21,784 bases of DNA from Chlorokybus atmophyticus (GCA_009103225.1 RHPI01003516.1:1-21784); one strand, 5' to 3'; positions 1-9,790 are shown, counted from the stretch's first letter. Made by a program: numbers and translations. The notes: generated by a model from the sequence alone, not told the origin.

Positions 1-130
1 GCTCCGGGGCCGGACCACCGGTGGTCCGATCATGCCGGACCAATCGCGGCACTGGTACGCTACAACGTACCAGACGTGGTCTACGGGCTGCGTACGACTG
101 GTCCGCGCGTAAAAAGCCCTGTGTTCGTCA
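1..130. repeat. GC-rich palindromes at the window start
   Basis: Bases 11-28 form a perfect 18-nt palindrome with GGACCA/TGGTCC arms. Bases 52-73 form a hairpin with an 8-bp stem (CTGGTACG / CGTACCAG) and a 6-nt loop. The GGACC/GGTCC words recur in the larger palindrome cluster at 640-910, so the two stretches belong to the same repeat vocabulary. Confidence 0.6.
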
Positions 131-599
131 TAGTTTTCAAGTTGTGTCGCCTGTTGACCCTGCCAGCTGGAACCCCTCTCCCGAAGCGTAGGTTGCAGGT
201 GAGGTTCATCGAGTCCCTGCCCAGATCGTAATGCCGTCCGAGATCTGCTGCGACAGTGTTTGCAACCACCTCATCACTCACTAAGTGCTTGTGCTGCTGC
301 TGGGTCTCTTTTTGGAATGTCTTGGCTTGTTCAAGTACCCCCACCATTGCCTTGACAGTCTGCTGTGTTTTGGCAGGATCGCTGACCGAGGGTCCATGCT
401 GTCTTCTGTGCCTTTGAAGGTGAGGAGGTCTCAACTGCACCCTAAACCTGTTCCAGCTTTCCGCTCTGTACGTGCAATGCACCGTTTTGGCACGCACACT
501 GTCAGCCGTAGGCCTAGACAGGGTAAACGTGAGGTCTTTGTTGATAAGGGTCTCATGTGCCTCATTAACAGCAACGTTGCTTCCTGGTGTTCCCTTCAT
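81..599 (-). CDS. Unrecognised open reading frame, hypothetical
   Basis: A 173-codon reading frame runs on the minus strand from an ATG at 599 to a TAG at 81. The frame stays open upstream to about 707, where it enters the palindrome cluster. I do not recognise the product. The middle looks protein-like, with a mixed polar composition and a possible helical stretch (KAMVGVLEQAKTFQKETQQQ), while the ends are arginine-rich and less convincing. No splice sites are obvious. It could be one exon of a transposon-related gene or a chance open frame; the opposite strand is also open over part of this stretch. Confidence 0.3.
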   Translation of the reverse strand: MKGTPGSNVAVNEAHETLINKDLTFTLSRPTADSVRAKTVHCTYRAESWNRFRVQLRPPHLQRHRRQHGPSVSDPAKTQQTVKAMVGVLEQAKTFQKETQQQHKHLVSDEVVANTVAADLGRHYDLGRDSMNLTCNLRFGRGVPAGRVNRRHNLKTMTNTGLFTRGPVVRSP

Positions 600-639
600 A
601 GAAACTATGAAAGCCCCAGCATACAAGGTGCGGCGCGGA

Positions 640-910
640 CTGTGCGGCACCATGCACGGTGCGTGCTCGTAGGGCCACAGGACTGCGGGACCGCACCTGG
701 TCCGCATTCAAGGGCCAACGTACGTTACAGGTCCGTGCCGCACCATGGATGGTGCGGCACGGACCATGCGTGGTGCGCGTCGCCGCGGGGGAACCAGGAA
801 CGGTTCGTCCCCCGCGGACCAGGCAGTCCTGGCCCGCGGGGTACGGATCATGCATGGTCAGCGGTGTCCGTGAAAGAACCATGCATGGTCCTTCAACGTC
901 AAGCCGTGTG
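640..910. repeat. Cluster of perfect GC-rich hairpins/palindromes
   Basis: Several strong inverted repeats are packed into about 270 bp. Bases 730-765 are two perfectly complementary 17-nt arms around a 2-nt centre. Bases 783-817 pair CCGCGGGGG with CCCCCGCGG. Bases 811-840 pair CCCGCGG plus CCAGG with CCTGG plus CCGCGGG. Words such as ACCATGCATGGT recur around 845-895. Just downstream (918-1000) the word ACAGTCCACC is repeated. No gene is evident in the cluster. It lies upstream of the minus-strand frame ending at 81 and of a short plus-strand frame starting at 1036, so it could be a control region, a foldback element or a recombination hotspot. Confidence 0.7.
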
Positions 911-1035
911 CACCTCCCCACAGTCCCAAGGACAGTCCACCTTATAACAGTCGCGCGGACAGTCCACCTCACGACAGTCTCCAGGGCAGTCCCCGTCCAT
1001 CTGCCAAGAGAAAGAGAGAGAGAACAAGTGCCCCC

Positions 1036-1356
1036 ATGTTTACACCCCCAGCTGAGAAGAAACGTCCCCTTCAGCCAGACACTCCTGCACGGCAAACTCC
1101 ACCAGCTGTGCGGCCACAAGCTGGAGAGGAGGCTCTAGCAGCAGCGCGTGATACAATTGAAGGTTTCAAGAACACCGGTAATTCTGGACCCCCCGAATTT
1201 CTAAAAATTCAGCGCATTTGCCCTGAATACTCATCTGTTTTATGTGTGAATTCGCCACTTGCCTGGCTGCAGAGGTCGCTGTTACGATTGCTGATTATTC
1301 AGGCCAAATGCCCTGAATACAAGCAATGGATATTCACACGTTTTGGTCATGAATAA
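1036..1356 (+). CDS. Possible short exon or small protein, hypothetical
   Basis: A 106-codon frame starts at an ATG at 1036 and ends with TAA. The first 45 residues look like a genuine disordered protein N-terminus: they are rich in proline, lysine and glutamine and followed by a short alanine/glutamate helix (ALAAARDTIEG). The composition then changes abruptly at about 1170, where the DNA becomes AT-rich, so only the first part may be coding, as a 5' exon. A donor might lie near 1162, but it is not a strong GTAAG-type site. Function unknown. Confidence 0.22.
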   Translation: MFTPPAEKKRPLQPDTPARQTPPAVRPQAGEEALAAARDTIEGFKNTGNSGPPEFLKIQRICPEYSSVLCVNSPLAWLQRSLLRLLIIQAKCPEYKQWIFTRFGHE

Positions 1357-1369
1357 TTGTAGTTGTCCA

Positions 1370-1860
1370 TCTCGCACACAACCTCCTACATGTGAGTAGT
1401 TATTCACTCGCAACAGAACTGCATATTCAGTCTTCTTAGGTATACATGGTCCTAGACTTGTACCATGGCACCAAGTGATTATTCATACTTTATGTGCGTA
1501 AATATTTACAGCGCCTGCCCTCACACTAGGTCCTCCTTATAGGTAATTATTCACACGCATATTGGCTTAATGTTCACACATACTAAAGCTGTTTCAACAG
1601 CACATGTACCATACTAGCGAGTGATTATTCATACGATTTGTGATTAAATAATACAGCATATCTGCTCTCACACATAGTCCTATACATGAGTGGTTATTCA
1701 CCCATAGTATGGTTGAACACTGCTGCCTTTGGTTGATTTTTCACGCGAATTATAATTGAATAATACAGCACTTTTGCTCACACACACAGTCCTACATATA
1801 CTTGGTTATTCACTCACAGTTTGGTTGAATAATCACTGCATCTTGCTATCGTCAACAGCT
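1370..1860. repeat. AT-rich degenerate tandem repeat with TTATTCAC core
   Basis: No gene is seen here. The stretch is an imperfect array with a period of about 65-70 bp (in places double). Each unit contains a GTTATTCAC or GTGATTATTCATAC core, then GGTTGAATAATACAGCA-like sequence, then a CTCACACA-CAGTCCTA segment. The best copies are around 1660-1850. Base composition differs sharply from the GC-rich palindrome cluster to the left. Confidence 0.55.
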
Positions 1861-1959
1861 GTGACATAGCATAGCTGTGACATAGCACATAGCAATCAGT
1901 CCAGCCGGTGAATTTGGACAGCAATGTCAGCTGAATGGCAGCTGACTCGAACAACAAAT

Positions 1960-4496
1960 TCACTGATGTCTACAATGTATCTCTGCTACCTACTTCTTGC
2001 TGCCTCGACCACGCCCACCGCGCCCACCCCGCCCACCCCGACTGCCCTTCCCACGGCCCCTCCCGCGCTGTGTGGTTGTGCCTTCCTTTGCTGGCTCCCT
2101 CACCTTGATACTCTTCAGCAACCCAACAGGCCAAAGTAGCAACAAACCCGGCTCGCACTCTGCGCATACATCAACCACACATGAACTCAGCTGACTTGCA
2201 CAATGTTGAAACTGTTCATGCAATCGCATGCACACAAACGCGTTCACCTTTCAAGTGGGTCACTTGCACTCCAACCCCATCACGCTTGAAGCTGATTGGC
2301 AGAGGCACAACCTCTTCTTCCCCTGGTCCGGGACGTCTGGTCCTAGTGATGGGAAGACTGCGGCTGAACTGGACCACCATGTTGCCCTCTCCAATCTTCT
2401 TGCCATGAAACTTGTTGACAGGATTGATGTCGCTTACGTGCGCCTCCCCTACTGGTTCTTTGCGCCCGTTAATGAACAGTTGGACTTCACTGCCAACCTT
2501 CATCGTCGGTGCGGTGTCGTCTTTGTCGCTCAGCTCTTCCTGCGCATGCAAGTGACAAACACATCAAAAGGTACACACATACACAAATGTGATCTCTCAT
2601 ACAGCGCTTGCGAAGCGACCTGCCTTCTGCGAGTCGTTGTCGCTGTTATTGGGGCTGTTCCCCTCGCTGTCCGGGGCGCTGTCCTTGGCGCCATCTTCAC
2701 CGCTGTTCTCGCTTCTATCTGTCTCAGGCATTTCTGGATACGTTGGCTCATCCTGCGCGACAAGGTGACACGACGTGTTAACAAGCTTACAACCATCACG
2801 CAACGAATGCGTGCCTGCCGCAGGTGACAGTTTGTGTGCAGCCAGAAGAACGCAAGAAGCCCATAAGATCAAGTACATGGTGCTTTCATACCTCCTTTTG
2901 CTTGCCGCTCTTCTTCTCCAACACCGTCTCCTGCTTGCCAGTCGAGTGGCCTGCCTCCTGAGACTTGTAGGGAGCCGGTATCGAGCGAACAGTTTTGTTT
3001 GTTTTCTTTTTGGGCGGGCTTGACACCTCATCCTCCTGCCAACAGCATGAAGTCAGATGGTGAGCCACAACTCCGTGCATTGCCGCTCTATCAAGTCCAA
3101 TGCTGCGTACCTCACCAGACACTTTGCGCTTCCCTGAGCTGCTGTCACGCACATCAGCACCCTGCTTGGCACGTGCCTGAACACAACAGTCATGAACGAT
3201 CATGAACACATGTTTAGCAAAGTACAAGCAGGAGCGGCATCTGACCTGTGAACCAGTAGCAGGAGAACTTGAGGGTTGTGGTGCAGTGCCTTCCTTGTTA
3301 CCTATCGCATACACAAGGCACCGATCACAAAAGCCTGCATATACACACAGTACTCCAGCAGCTGCCTGCGCGCGCAAGACGCGGCTCACGCTGCGAGGTG
3401 CCATTTCTGTCGTCGCTGGCGTCGCTGGCGGGATGTGAACGCGTGGGCGCCGTGCAATTACAAGGGGTCATCATACACACCACACAACCTGCATACATAA
3501 GGCACCATCAAATACAAAGCATCGTTCTCAACACGACATTGACAAAGCCAACTTTGTGCAAACTGTAGGTCACCCTCTGAGGTGGCATCCTCGTCGTCGC
3601 TGGCAGATTGCACTTCTTTTGACTTCTTGGGCTTCTTCTTGTTGGCTTTCTATCAAGCACATGGCAAAGGCACTCAAGACATGCACATCGCACAAACACC
3701 TTAGTCACTACATGACACACACCTTGTTGTTCTTGTCGCTAGGCCCTCCCCTGCGCCTTGGCACAAAGCCCCCCGCGAAAGCCTTCTCCATCATCTCCTT
3801 GTAACGCTTCCGACTCTTTTCTTTCTGCTTCTCTTTGTGCTTGGGGTTGCTGTATCCCTTTTTGTTGCCCAGATACTGTTGAATCTTCAAACGCGCCTAC
3901 CCACCAATGAAGAAGTTGTGAAGGCCAACACATGCAAAGCAAACTCCTCCCAGCTCAGACAATGCTGCCATATTGCATGACGGCTCATGTAACTGTGGGA
4001 AATTGCCAACCATTTGATAGGAGAGCTCTGGATTCAGCAGATGCCAGCATTTGGTTGCAAGAGCGAACTTGAATGGGTCCTGCTTCGTTTGAGTCTTCCC
4101 CGGCATCATGCGACAGTACTCGTAGCAAATCCGGCCTTTGTCGGCCAGCTTGGTGACCTTGCGACGATCACGGGCATGATGCTTCCCACGCCAATGTAGG
4201 ACCTTCAGTGCCTGCATAGTTTACATTGGTGCACTAGTACAACATGGGACGAAACAGACTTCGGCAGCAAGGTCTGACATTGATTGCGGATGCTTGATGC
4301 ATAAGCTCACTTTTAAGCAGACCATTGCTGTGGTCTCAAGATCACGCAGGTGAACAGTCGCCTCACTGGTTTCCCACTCATGCTGCAGCTGCTCATCAGA
4401 AGGACCACCAGCATTCTTCCCCCATATCTCTTCGTCCAAATTCTCCCATCCTTCGCTGCAGTTGCTGGACCGCCCACCCGACGTGGTGCCTGACAT
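1960..4496 (-). CDS. Multi-exon transposon-type protein with DUF8039-like C-terminal domain; one in-frame stop
   Basis: I reconstruct about 11 exons on the minus strand: 4496-4311, 4211-3723, 3649-3574, 3488-3390, 3301-3246, 3176-3111, 3035-2892, 2752-2603, 2539-2248, 2159-2104 and a short last exon at about 1989-1960. Phases agree at every junction; introns are 63-139 nt. The product is about 547 residues. Residues 1-225 include a basic region (ALKVLHWRGKHHARDRRKVT). The middle is Lys/Ser/Asp/Glu-rich and probably disordered and nuclear. The ninth exon encodes a compact domain (GSEVQLFINGRKEPVGEAHV, then KFHGKKIGEGNMVVQF), continuing into LLLLWPVGLL in the tenth. This pattern resembles DUF8039, a domain I know from plant transposon proteins. 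A TAG at 3899-3897 interrupts exon 2, and the frame continues cleanly after it. I infer a TnpA-like accessory or DNA-binding factor of a DNA transposon. The first and last exons are the least certain. Confidence 0.62.
3897..3899 (-). other. In-frame TAG inside exon 2 of the minus-strand multi-exon gene
   Basis: On the minus strand, HNFFIGG is followed by TAG and then ARLKIQQYLG in the same frame. About 58 further codons of lysine-rich coding sequence follow, up to the donor at 3722. A short intron starting at the GTAGGC just before the stop cannot restore the frame with any plausible length that I can see. A single nonsense mutation (from TGG or CAG) is the simplest explanation. Confidence 0.6.
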
Positions 4497-4559
4497 GATG
4501 ATGCCCTCCTGTAGATAGATCAAGCTTGCTTTACAAGTCAGTTGCAACCGCAACCCTAA

Positions 4560-5517
4560 TCAACCTCAAGTCTTGGTTGACTCAAGTGACTGCAGGTTGT
4601 AAGCCATGTGGACTTGCTTGTTGACTTGTCACAGCAAGCAAACCATGTACCTTGCAAAAGAAGTGTCTCAAAGCTGCTTGCACAAAGGCGTGCTTGTGAA
4701 CTTGTCAAACTGGCACCCAACAAACCAAACACCCAGTACCTTATAGAGTAGAAGCTTCTTCAGCTTCTTTCCAGCTGAACACGAGAAAGGTAAGCCTAAC
4801 AGCAAGCTAGCAGGCAAATGGCATGTGCATGCACAACATGTGCTTGTGAACTTGTCAAACAGGCACCCAGCAAGCCAAACACCCAGTACCTTGTAGAGTA
4901 GAAGCTGCTTCAGCTTCTTGCCAGCTGAACACGACAAAGGTAAGCCTAACAGCAAGCTAGCAGGCAAATGGCAGTCCAGAATGCTAGCGGCACAACACCA
5001 TGCTGTATTTGCTAATTGCAACGAAGTGACCCAGCATGCAACCACTAGAAAAGCAGTGCGACAAGACAGCTGACAACGCTCGCTCACCTCGCCACAGCAC
5101 CGCCGCCGCCAACACAACCAGCAAGTACGCCGGTGCTGTGGGACAATCAGTGCAATTCCCGGTGCGGAAATCCCTGCAATCAATGGAATGCAGTGATCGT
5201 TCGGAAAATCACATCAGCAATTGTGCTGGTCGGACACCAGTCGCGTCTCCGCTTGCTCCGACTGCAATAGGCCGCACGAGCAATTGCCGTGGAAATTGCC
5301 TTTTGTCGAAACTTTGATTGCCAAATGAACTCTATGCATGCATGTATATGGTATAGCAGTCATGTATGTTTATTGGTCGATACAAACCAAGCGAAATTAC
5401 ATTCTCTATTTTCGATGAAATCGTCCATGTCCGAGGACGGTGTCTGTGTGGCTTACCCCAAACTATAAGTAACCCTAACCCAAACATCCAATGCATGCTG
5501 GTAATTGTGCTGCAACA
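4560..5517. repeat. Repeat-bearing intergenic stretch with a 134-bp direct duplication
   Basis: No convincing gene is seen. Bases 4690-4823 and 4840-4973 are two direct copies of a 134-bp sequence (offset 150 bp) that differ at roughly ten positions. Each contains a small AGAAGCTTCTTCAGCTTCT-like palindrome. On the minus strand a 171-codon frame (5183-4668) stays open across both copies, encoding a duplicated LPASLLLGLP...AGKKLK block. It lacks a recognisable domain, so I do not call it a gene. Around 5468-5482 there is a short CCCTAACCC telomere-like run. Confidence 0.6.
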
Positions 5518-6475
5518 ATGGACCCCCCTGTACCCATGCGCACCATGAATGAGGCTCTAACGCAGGCGCTCCTCGCAGTCGGGCGGCGATTAGTGGGACT
5601 AGGTCAGGTCTTGACACAACCGTGGAACGGCTATGTGGACTCTGGCGATGCTCGCTATCATCAGGTATCTTTCTCGCTATTCATGGTGTGAGTTGCGTGC
5701 GCTATGTCACTCTGCATGCTGCTGACTATGCATGCCACTATGCATGTGCCATACTGTTGCGCATTGTGTGTACATGCGTATGCCTTGTGTGCGATTTGGG
5801 TTGAGTTTGCCTGTGTAGTGTGCATATGTTTGTCCTGCTATGATAGGAACGCCTATATATATGCACAGCTCTGATTGCTACCATGCAACACCCTTGCGCG
5901 TTACATGCCGTGCATGTCATGCCATGCTACTGCCTGAATGCGTGTCCAGTTCATGTCCATAACAATAGAGGCGCTGCCTATGCATTTGCATCAACTTCTG
6001 GCGCACGTTTATGAATGAATGCGATGCAACATGCGAGTTAACCTGTAAACTTGTTTGGCAGGTCCAATTATGCAATTGGGAGCTTTCAACTCGTGGAATT
6101 GTTCATCAGGCACCCATTGCGATTGCAGCTACTGTACAAACCGGTGTGTATGTGGCAGTCTCCATGCATGAGAACACTCCCTCGCCTCCTGATGCGCCTC
6201 TTCCTGCTTGCACTATCATTGACTCGGGCACCTATGGCGCTGCTGGCCTGCGCGTTGTGATCGAGTGCGACAACAATATTGCTGCACGCTGGAGTGTGTT
6301 TACTGGCTCCGAAGTCCCTGCACCTGGTGCAACGCCCGGTACCAGTCTCACATCAACTTGTAATGGAATTTTCCCCATCGCGACCCTCCTAGTGAACCTA
6401 GCGACTCTAGTGACTCGTCGCAATGACCATTGCTCTACACACACTTTGTTTGCCGTTCACTCTGGTTACCGCTGA
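5518..6475 (+). CDS. Possible two-exon gene, unknown 186-residue protein
   Basis: Exon 1 (5518-5664, 49 codons) begins at an ATG with A at -3 (CAACAATGG) and ends at CAG|GTATCT. Exon 2 (6062-6475) follows a TTGTTTGGCAG acceptor and ends with TGA. The phase is 0 on both sides, and the joined frame is open for 186 codons. The intron would be 397 nt, longer than others here, and contains TGCATG-rich sequence. The product has an N-terminal helix-like part and then a beta-rich part with few charged residues (GVYVAVSMHE, GLRVVIECDNN). I recognise no family. The coding-like composition and matching splice phase support it, but an accidental open frame is possible. Confidence 0.4.
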
Positions 6476-7417
6476 GCTGCTCTGCTGGTAATTCTCCAAG
6501 TGTGGCTGTTACATGTGCAATTACTGATAACAGTGGGGTGTGTGCCTTTGTGCAACTTGGAGATCTAGCAGCAGATCAGCTCAGGCACAACCGCCACAAT
6601 TGTGTTCACAACAACATAGTGACTAGCAGATTAGTTACATTACAACTATACTACACAACAACTACCAAACTACCACCAAACTATACAACTACACAACAAC
6701 AACAACTACACAACAACTATACAACTACCAAAACTACCACCAAACTATAGGCCTTGTGCAAGGATGACGCAAAGATCTGACCTTGTACTTTGTATTACCT
6801 CATGGCCGTAGCACAGCCTGCAAGGCAAAGCGGGTTGCGCTCAAAACTGTTGGACACAAATCAGGCATGCAAGCGCCTAACACTGGCAGTAGAATTGCCC
6901 AAACATGCTGTTGGAAAAACCCCTCACAACTGCACTCACATATGCACAAATACAAGGTATGTTTGCGCAGCAGAAGAAGTGAACACGGACTTTTGCGACA
7001 CACGCGCGCATACACACACATGAGGGCTTACAATCAACTGCCCCAGCTGACTGGACACCATACACACACATGCACATTCATGTGATACGCATGCAAGGAT
7101 GCATTTATCTGTCCCTGTCGTCGCTGGAGCTCTTGCCAACTTCTTGGGCACCGTGACTGGCGGTGTCCTGCAAACATACTGCAGGCAATGCTCAACCTGT
7201 TGATAGCAGCTGTAAGAATGCCAAGACACCCAAAACACAGAGCCAAATACTTTGACCTGAGTCTCATCCACAAACACACCATGCCTGGCATGCGAGCTCT
7301 GGTTTACCTGCTGTCTTGGAAGCAGCCGGCTGGATCATCATACCCTCTGTTGAATGCATGCAAGCATCTGAGTCAAGACCAAATACCTACCTCATGTTCG
7401 ACGAGATCAACTACACT
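6476..7417. repeat. Non-coding stretch with a CAACTA-type low-complexity tract and one lone hairpin-repeat copy
   Basis: No gene is supported. Bases 6640-6750 are a low-complexity tract built from ACAACTA, ACCAAACTA and CACAACAA words. Around 7021-7060 lies a single degenerate copy of the CTGAGG...TTAC...CCCCAG hairpin repeat that forms the arrays further right. On the minus strand near 7170-7100 there is a short exon-like segment with a good acceptor (GTTTGCAG) and a Ser-Ser-Asp-Asp codon run. It resembles the acidic exons at 3649-3574 and 3488-3390 of the minus-strand gene to the left, and could be a broken exon fragment. Confidence 0.4.
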
Positions 7418-8382
7418 GGACCTAAAGCGACCGGCCATCGCTGAATGGTAGCTGTTTACCTGTGGATCACACACCGTAGTTAACCAACAGTAGAGTCAAA
7501 ACTAGAGCAGGGAAATAACTTTTGAGAGACACAATGCTAGCGCAAGCACACACAGAAAGAACACCCTTTTGCCGCAAGGCCACTGAGGGGTTATGCCCAA
7601 GGCTGCCCCAGCGGCTTGCAGCAAACAACTTTTGTGCCGCAGCACAGGTAAGGCCACTGAGCGGTTATGCACAAGGCTGCCCCAGCGGCTTGCAGCAAAC
7701 ACCGCACGCACACAAACACATGCATGGCATGCGCAAGGAAGCACGGCATGCACGTATCTGCTGTGTAGCCGATAGCGCTCCAGTATCGTCGCCGCCGCCG
7801 CCGCCGACGACGATGATCTTGCCTGCCGGCGCCGCCGCCGCCGACCTTGACTAAAATCTGCATGCGAAATGGCTGCTGTAACTCCAAAACCCTAAGTCCA
7901 TGACCTAAGTCCATGGACCTAAGCGACCAGCCATCGCTGAATGGTAGCTGTTTACCTGTAGATCACACACCGTAGTTAACCAACAGTAGGGTCAAAAATG
8001 GAGCAGGGAAATGACTCTTGAAAGACACAATGCTAGCGCAAGCACACACAAAAAGAACACCTTTTTGCCGCAAGGCCATTGAGGGGTTATGCACAAGGCT
8101 GCCCCAGCGGCTTGCAGCAAACAGCTTTTGTGCCGCAGCACAGGTAAGGCCACTGAGGGGTTACGCACAAGGCTGCCCCAGCGGCTTGCAGCAAACACAG
8201 CACGCACAGCACGCACACACACACACACATGCATGGAATGCGCAAGGAAGCACGGCATGCACGTATCTGCTGTGTAGCCGCTAGCGCTCCAGCATCGCCG
8301 CCGCCGCCGACGACGACGATGACCTTGCCTGCGCCGGCGCCGCCGCCGCCGACTTTGACTAAAATCTGCATGCGACGTATCT
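7418..8382. repeat. 497-bp direct tandem duplication (two modules)
   Basis: Bases 7418-7914 and 7915 to about 8382 are two direct copies with a period near 497 bp. Each copy has the same order of parts: a 90-bp unique lead (CGACC-GGCCATCGCTGAATGG), two 74-bp units with the GGCCACTGAGGGGTTATGCA ... GCTGCCCCAGCGG hairpin (starts at 7576 and 7650, then 8072 and 8146), a GCATGCACGTATCTGC segment, a CCGCCG run and a TTGACTAAAATCTGCATGCGA end. Frames open across the copies are mirrored in both and show no domain, so I treat the duplication as non-coding repeat. Confidence 0.85.
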
Positions 8383-8530
8383 GCCCGAGTTTCTTGCTAG
8401 GAACTCAAGATCGCTGGCGCCGTCGCCACCGACCTCAAAGACTTCGCCGCCAACCACGGCAACCTCGCCGCCTCCCGGCCACAACCTACAACATGCCCGG
8501 GCGGTTAGGGTTAGGGTTATGACATATGGC
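8383..8530. repeat. GCC-rich segment ending in a TTAGGG-type telomere-like run
   Basis: A CGCCGCC/ACCTCGCCGCC-rich stretch is followed at 8503-8519 by GGTTAGGGTTAGGGTTA. The same order of parts (hairpin array, ACGTATCTGC, GCC-rich stretch, TTAGGG run) recurs at 8568-9146. Two and a half TTAGGG repeats are too few to be a chromosome end. Confidence 0.6.
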
Positions 8531-8567
8531 GAAACAGAGTCACAACAACATTCACCCAGTCCACACC

Positions 8568-8905
8568 ACAGGGCCGGTCTGAGGTCTTACAGACCGGCCC
8601 AGCTCCTCACCAACACATTCACAGAAAAACAAAACCACAAGGCAGGACACTGAGGTCTTACAGACCGTCCCAGCGACTCACCAGCACACATGCACAGAAA
8701 CACAAAAACAAGGCAGGTCACTGAGGTCTCACAGACCGCCCCAGTGAATCACCAACAGAATAACAGAAACAAAACCACAAGGCAGGTCACTGAGGGCTTA
8801 CATGCCGCCCCAGTGAATCACCAACACATGCAAATAACGGAAACCACAAGGCAGGACACTGAGGGCTTACATGCCGCCCCAGTGAATGACCAGCACACAT
8901 ACACA
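8568..8905. repeat. Tandem array of five ~70-bp hairpin-forming units
   Basis: Five units with a period of about 70 bp start near 8568, 8638, 8707, 8776 and 8845. Each has GGCAGGTCACTGAGG(T/G)CTTACA...CCGCCCCAGTGAATCACCA and a CACACA/ACAGAAAC spacer. The first unit forms a perfect 11-bp stem (8571-8581 with 8590-8600) around an 8-nt loop. Others pair CACTG with CAGTG and AGGTCT with AGACC. Inverted copies occur inside an intron of the transposase gene (18100-18340), and related units occur at 7576-7720 and 8072-8220. Confidence 0.85.
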
Positions 8906-9160
8906 CACGCACGCGCACAAACAAAACATGCATGCAGGCAGGCTTGCACGTATCTGCCTAAGTAGCTCTGCATCAACCAAGGATGGCTGCCGCCGTCGCC
9001 GCCAACCTCAAGCACCTCGCCGCCGACCACGCCGCCCACAACCTTTATAACTAAAGACGCTGCCGCGGCCGACCAAGACAACCTCCCCGCCACCAACCTT
9101 GCAAACTACAACAACTTACAAAAACATAAGGGTTAGGGTTAGGGATGCCGGCTATGGCGT
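8906..9160. repeat. GCC-rich segment with a second TTAGGG-type run
   Basis: After the hairpin array come a CA-rich stretch, GCACGTATCTGCC, a GCCGCCAACCTC-rich stretch and, at 9128-9144, AAGGGTTAGGGTTAGGG. This repeats the order seen in 8072-8520. No gene is seen. Confidence 0.55.
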
Positions 9161-9523
9161 CAAAGGTGATAGCCCATCACTGATGGACCATCACTGATTT
9201 GCTTAGGGTTTTGGTGTAGCGATCGAGCAGACAACTTGCAACTGGCAAGGCTGGGCGGCAAGGGCGGCGTTGTTGGCGAGGTCGGCGGCGGCGTTGGCTT
9301 CATTGCTGAAGTGCAAGTGTTGTGTTTTCGCTTGGCTGTTGTAGTTACTTCATTGTGGGTCCGAGAACCCTGGCGAGGTGGTTTCTTGCAGCTTCGGGTG
9401 GGCTGGCTGGAGGGTTTTGGCACTGCTTCCAACAAGGTGCAGCACATGCCGTGCTTGTCTTTGTTTGCATGCATGCCCGTTTGATCATTTCGCTAACTAT
9501 CAAAAGTTCATGTTGTCTATGTT
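9161..9523. other. No supported gene; G-rich stretch
   Basis: A GGCGG/GTTGGCGAGG-rich stretch spans about 9245-9300, and a TTAGGGTTTTGG word lies near 9204. Frames are open on both strands: a proline/threonine-rich one on the minus strand and a valine/glycine-rich one on the plus strand. They shadow each other and neither shows a domain or splice context, so I make no gene call. Confidence 0.4.
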
Positions 9524-9790
9524 GTTAGCCACCACTTGATGCTAACCAGAGGGGCGGCCTCGTGCGTAAGACCACCTCTTGCTCAGTATTAAAGCTGTTT
9601 TATTTGAGCATGCACTCTTGTTAGCCACCACTTGATGCTAACCAGAGGGGCGGCCTCGTGCGTAAGACCACCTCTTGCTCAGTTTCTAAGCTGTTTTATT
9701 TGAGCATGCACTCTTGTTAGCCTCCACTTGATGCTAACCAGAGGGGCGGCCTCGTGCGTAAGACCACCTCTTGCTCAGTTTTCAAGCTGT
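9524..9790. repeat. 96-bp tandem repeat, about 2.8 copies, upstream of the OTU-Gag gene
   Basis: Copies begin at 9524, 9620 and 9716, with nearly identical sequence. Each holds GTTAGCC(A/T)CCACTTGATGC, then AACCAGAGGGGCGGCCTCGT, then GCGTAAGACCACCTCTTGCTCAG and an AAGCTGTTTTAT end. The AGAGG...CCTCT parts can pair. Degenerate relatives (AGAGGCATCCTCGTGATTAAGACCTCTTGCT) occur at about 13290, 13355, 13412 and 14460, so this family brackets the gene between them. Confidence 0.85.

Noticed and set aside
285-947. 220-codon plus-strand frame through the palindrome cluster
   Set aside because: Its second half is a translation of the palindromic repeats and the product has no domain-like composition; the opposite strand is also open.
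4668-5183. 171-codon minus-strand frame across the 134-bp duplication
   Set aside because: It is open across both copies, but the product is Cys/Leu-rich without a domain and splice-like sites break it; treated as repeat sequence.
8568-8905. CRISPR-like array of regular repeats
   Set aside because: Units are about 70 bp, the variable parts are CA-rich drift and not unique spacers, and the genome context is eukaryotic.
8503-9144. A chromosome end or true telomere
   Set aside because: Each TTAGGG run has only about two to three repeats and is followed by ordinary sequence and genes; they are interstitial.
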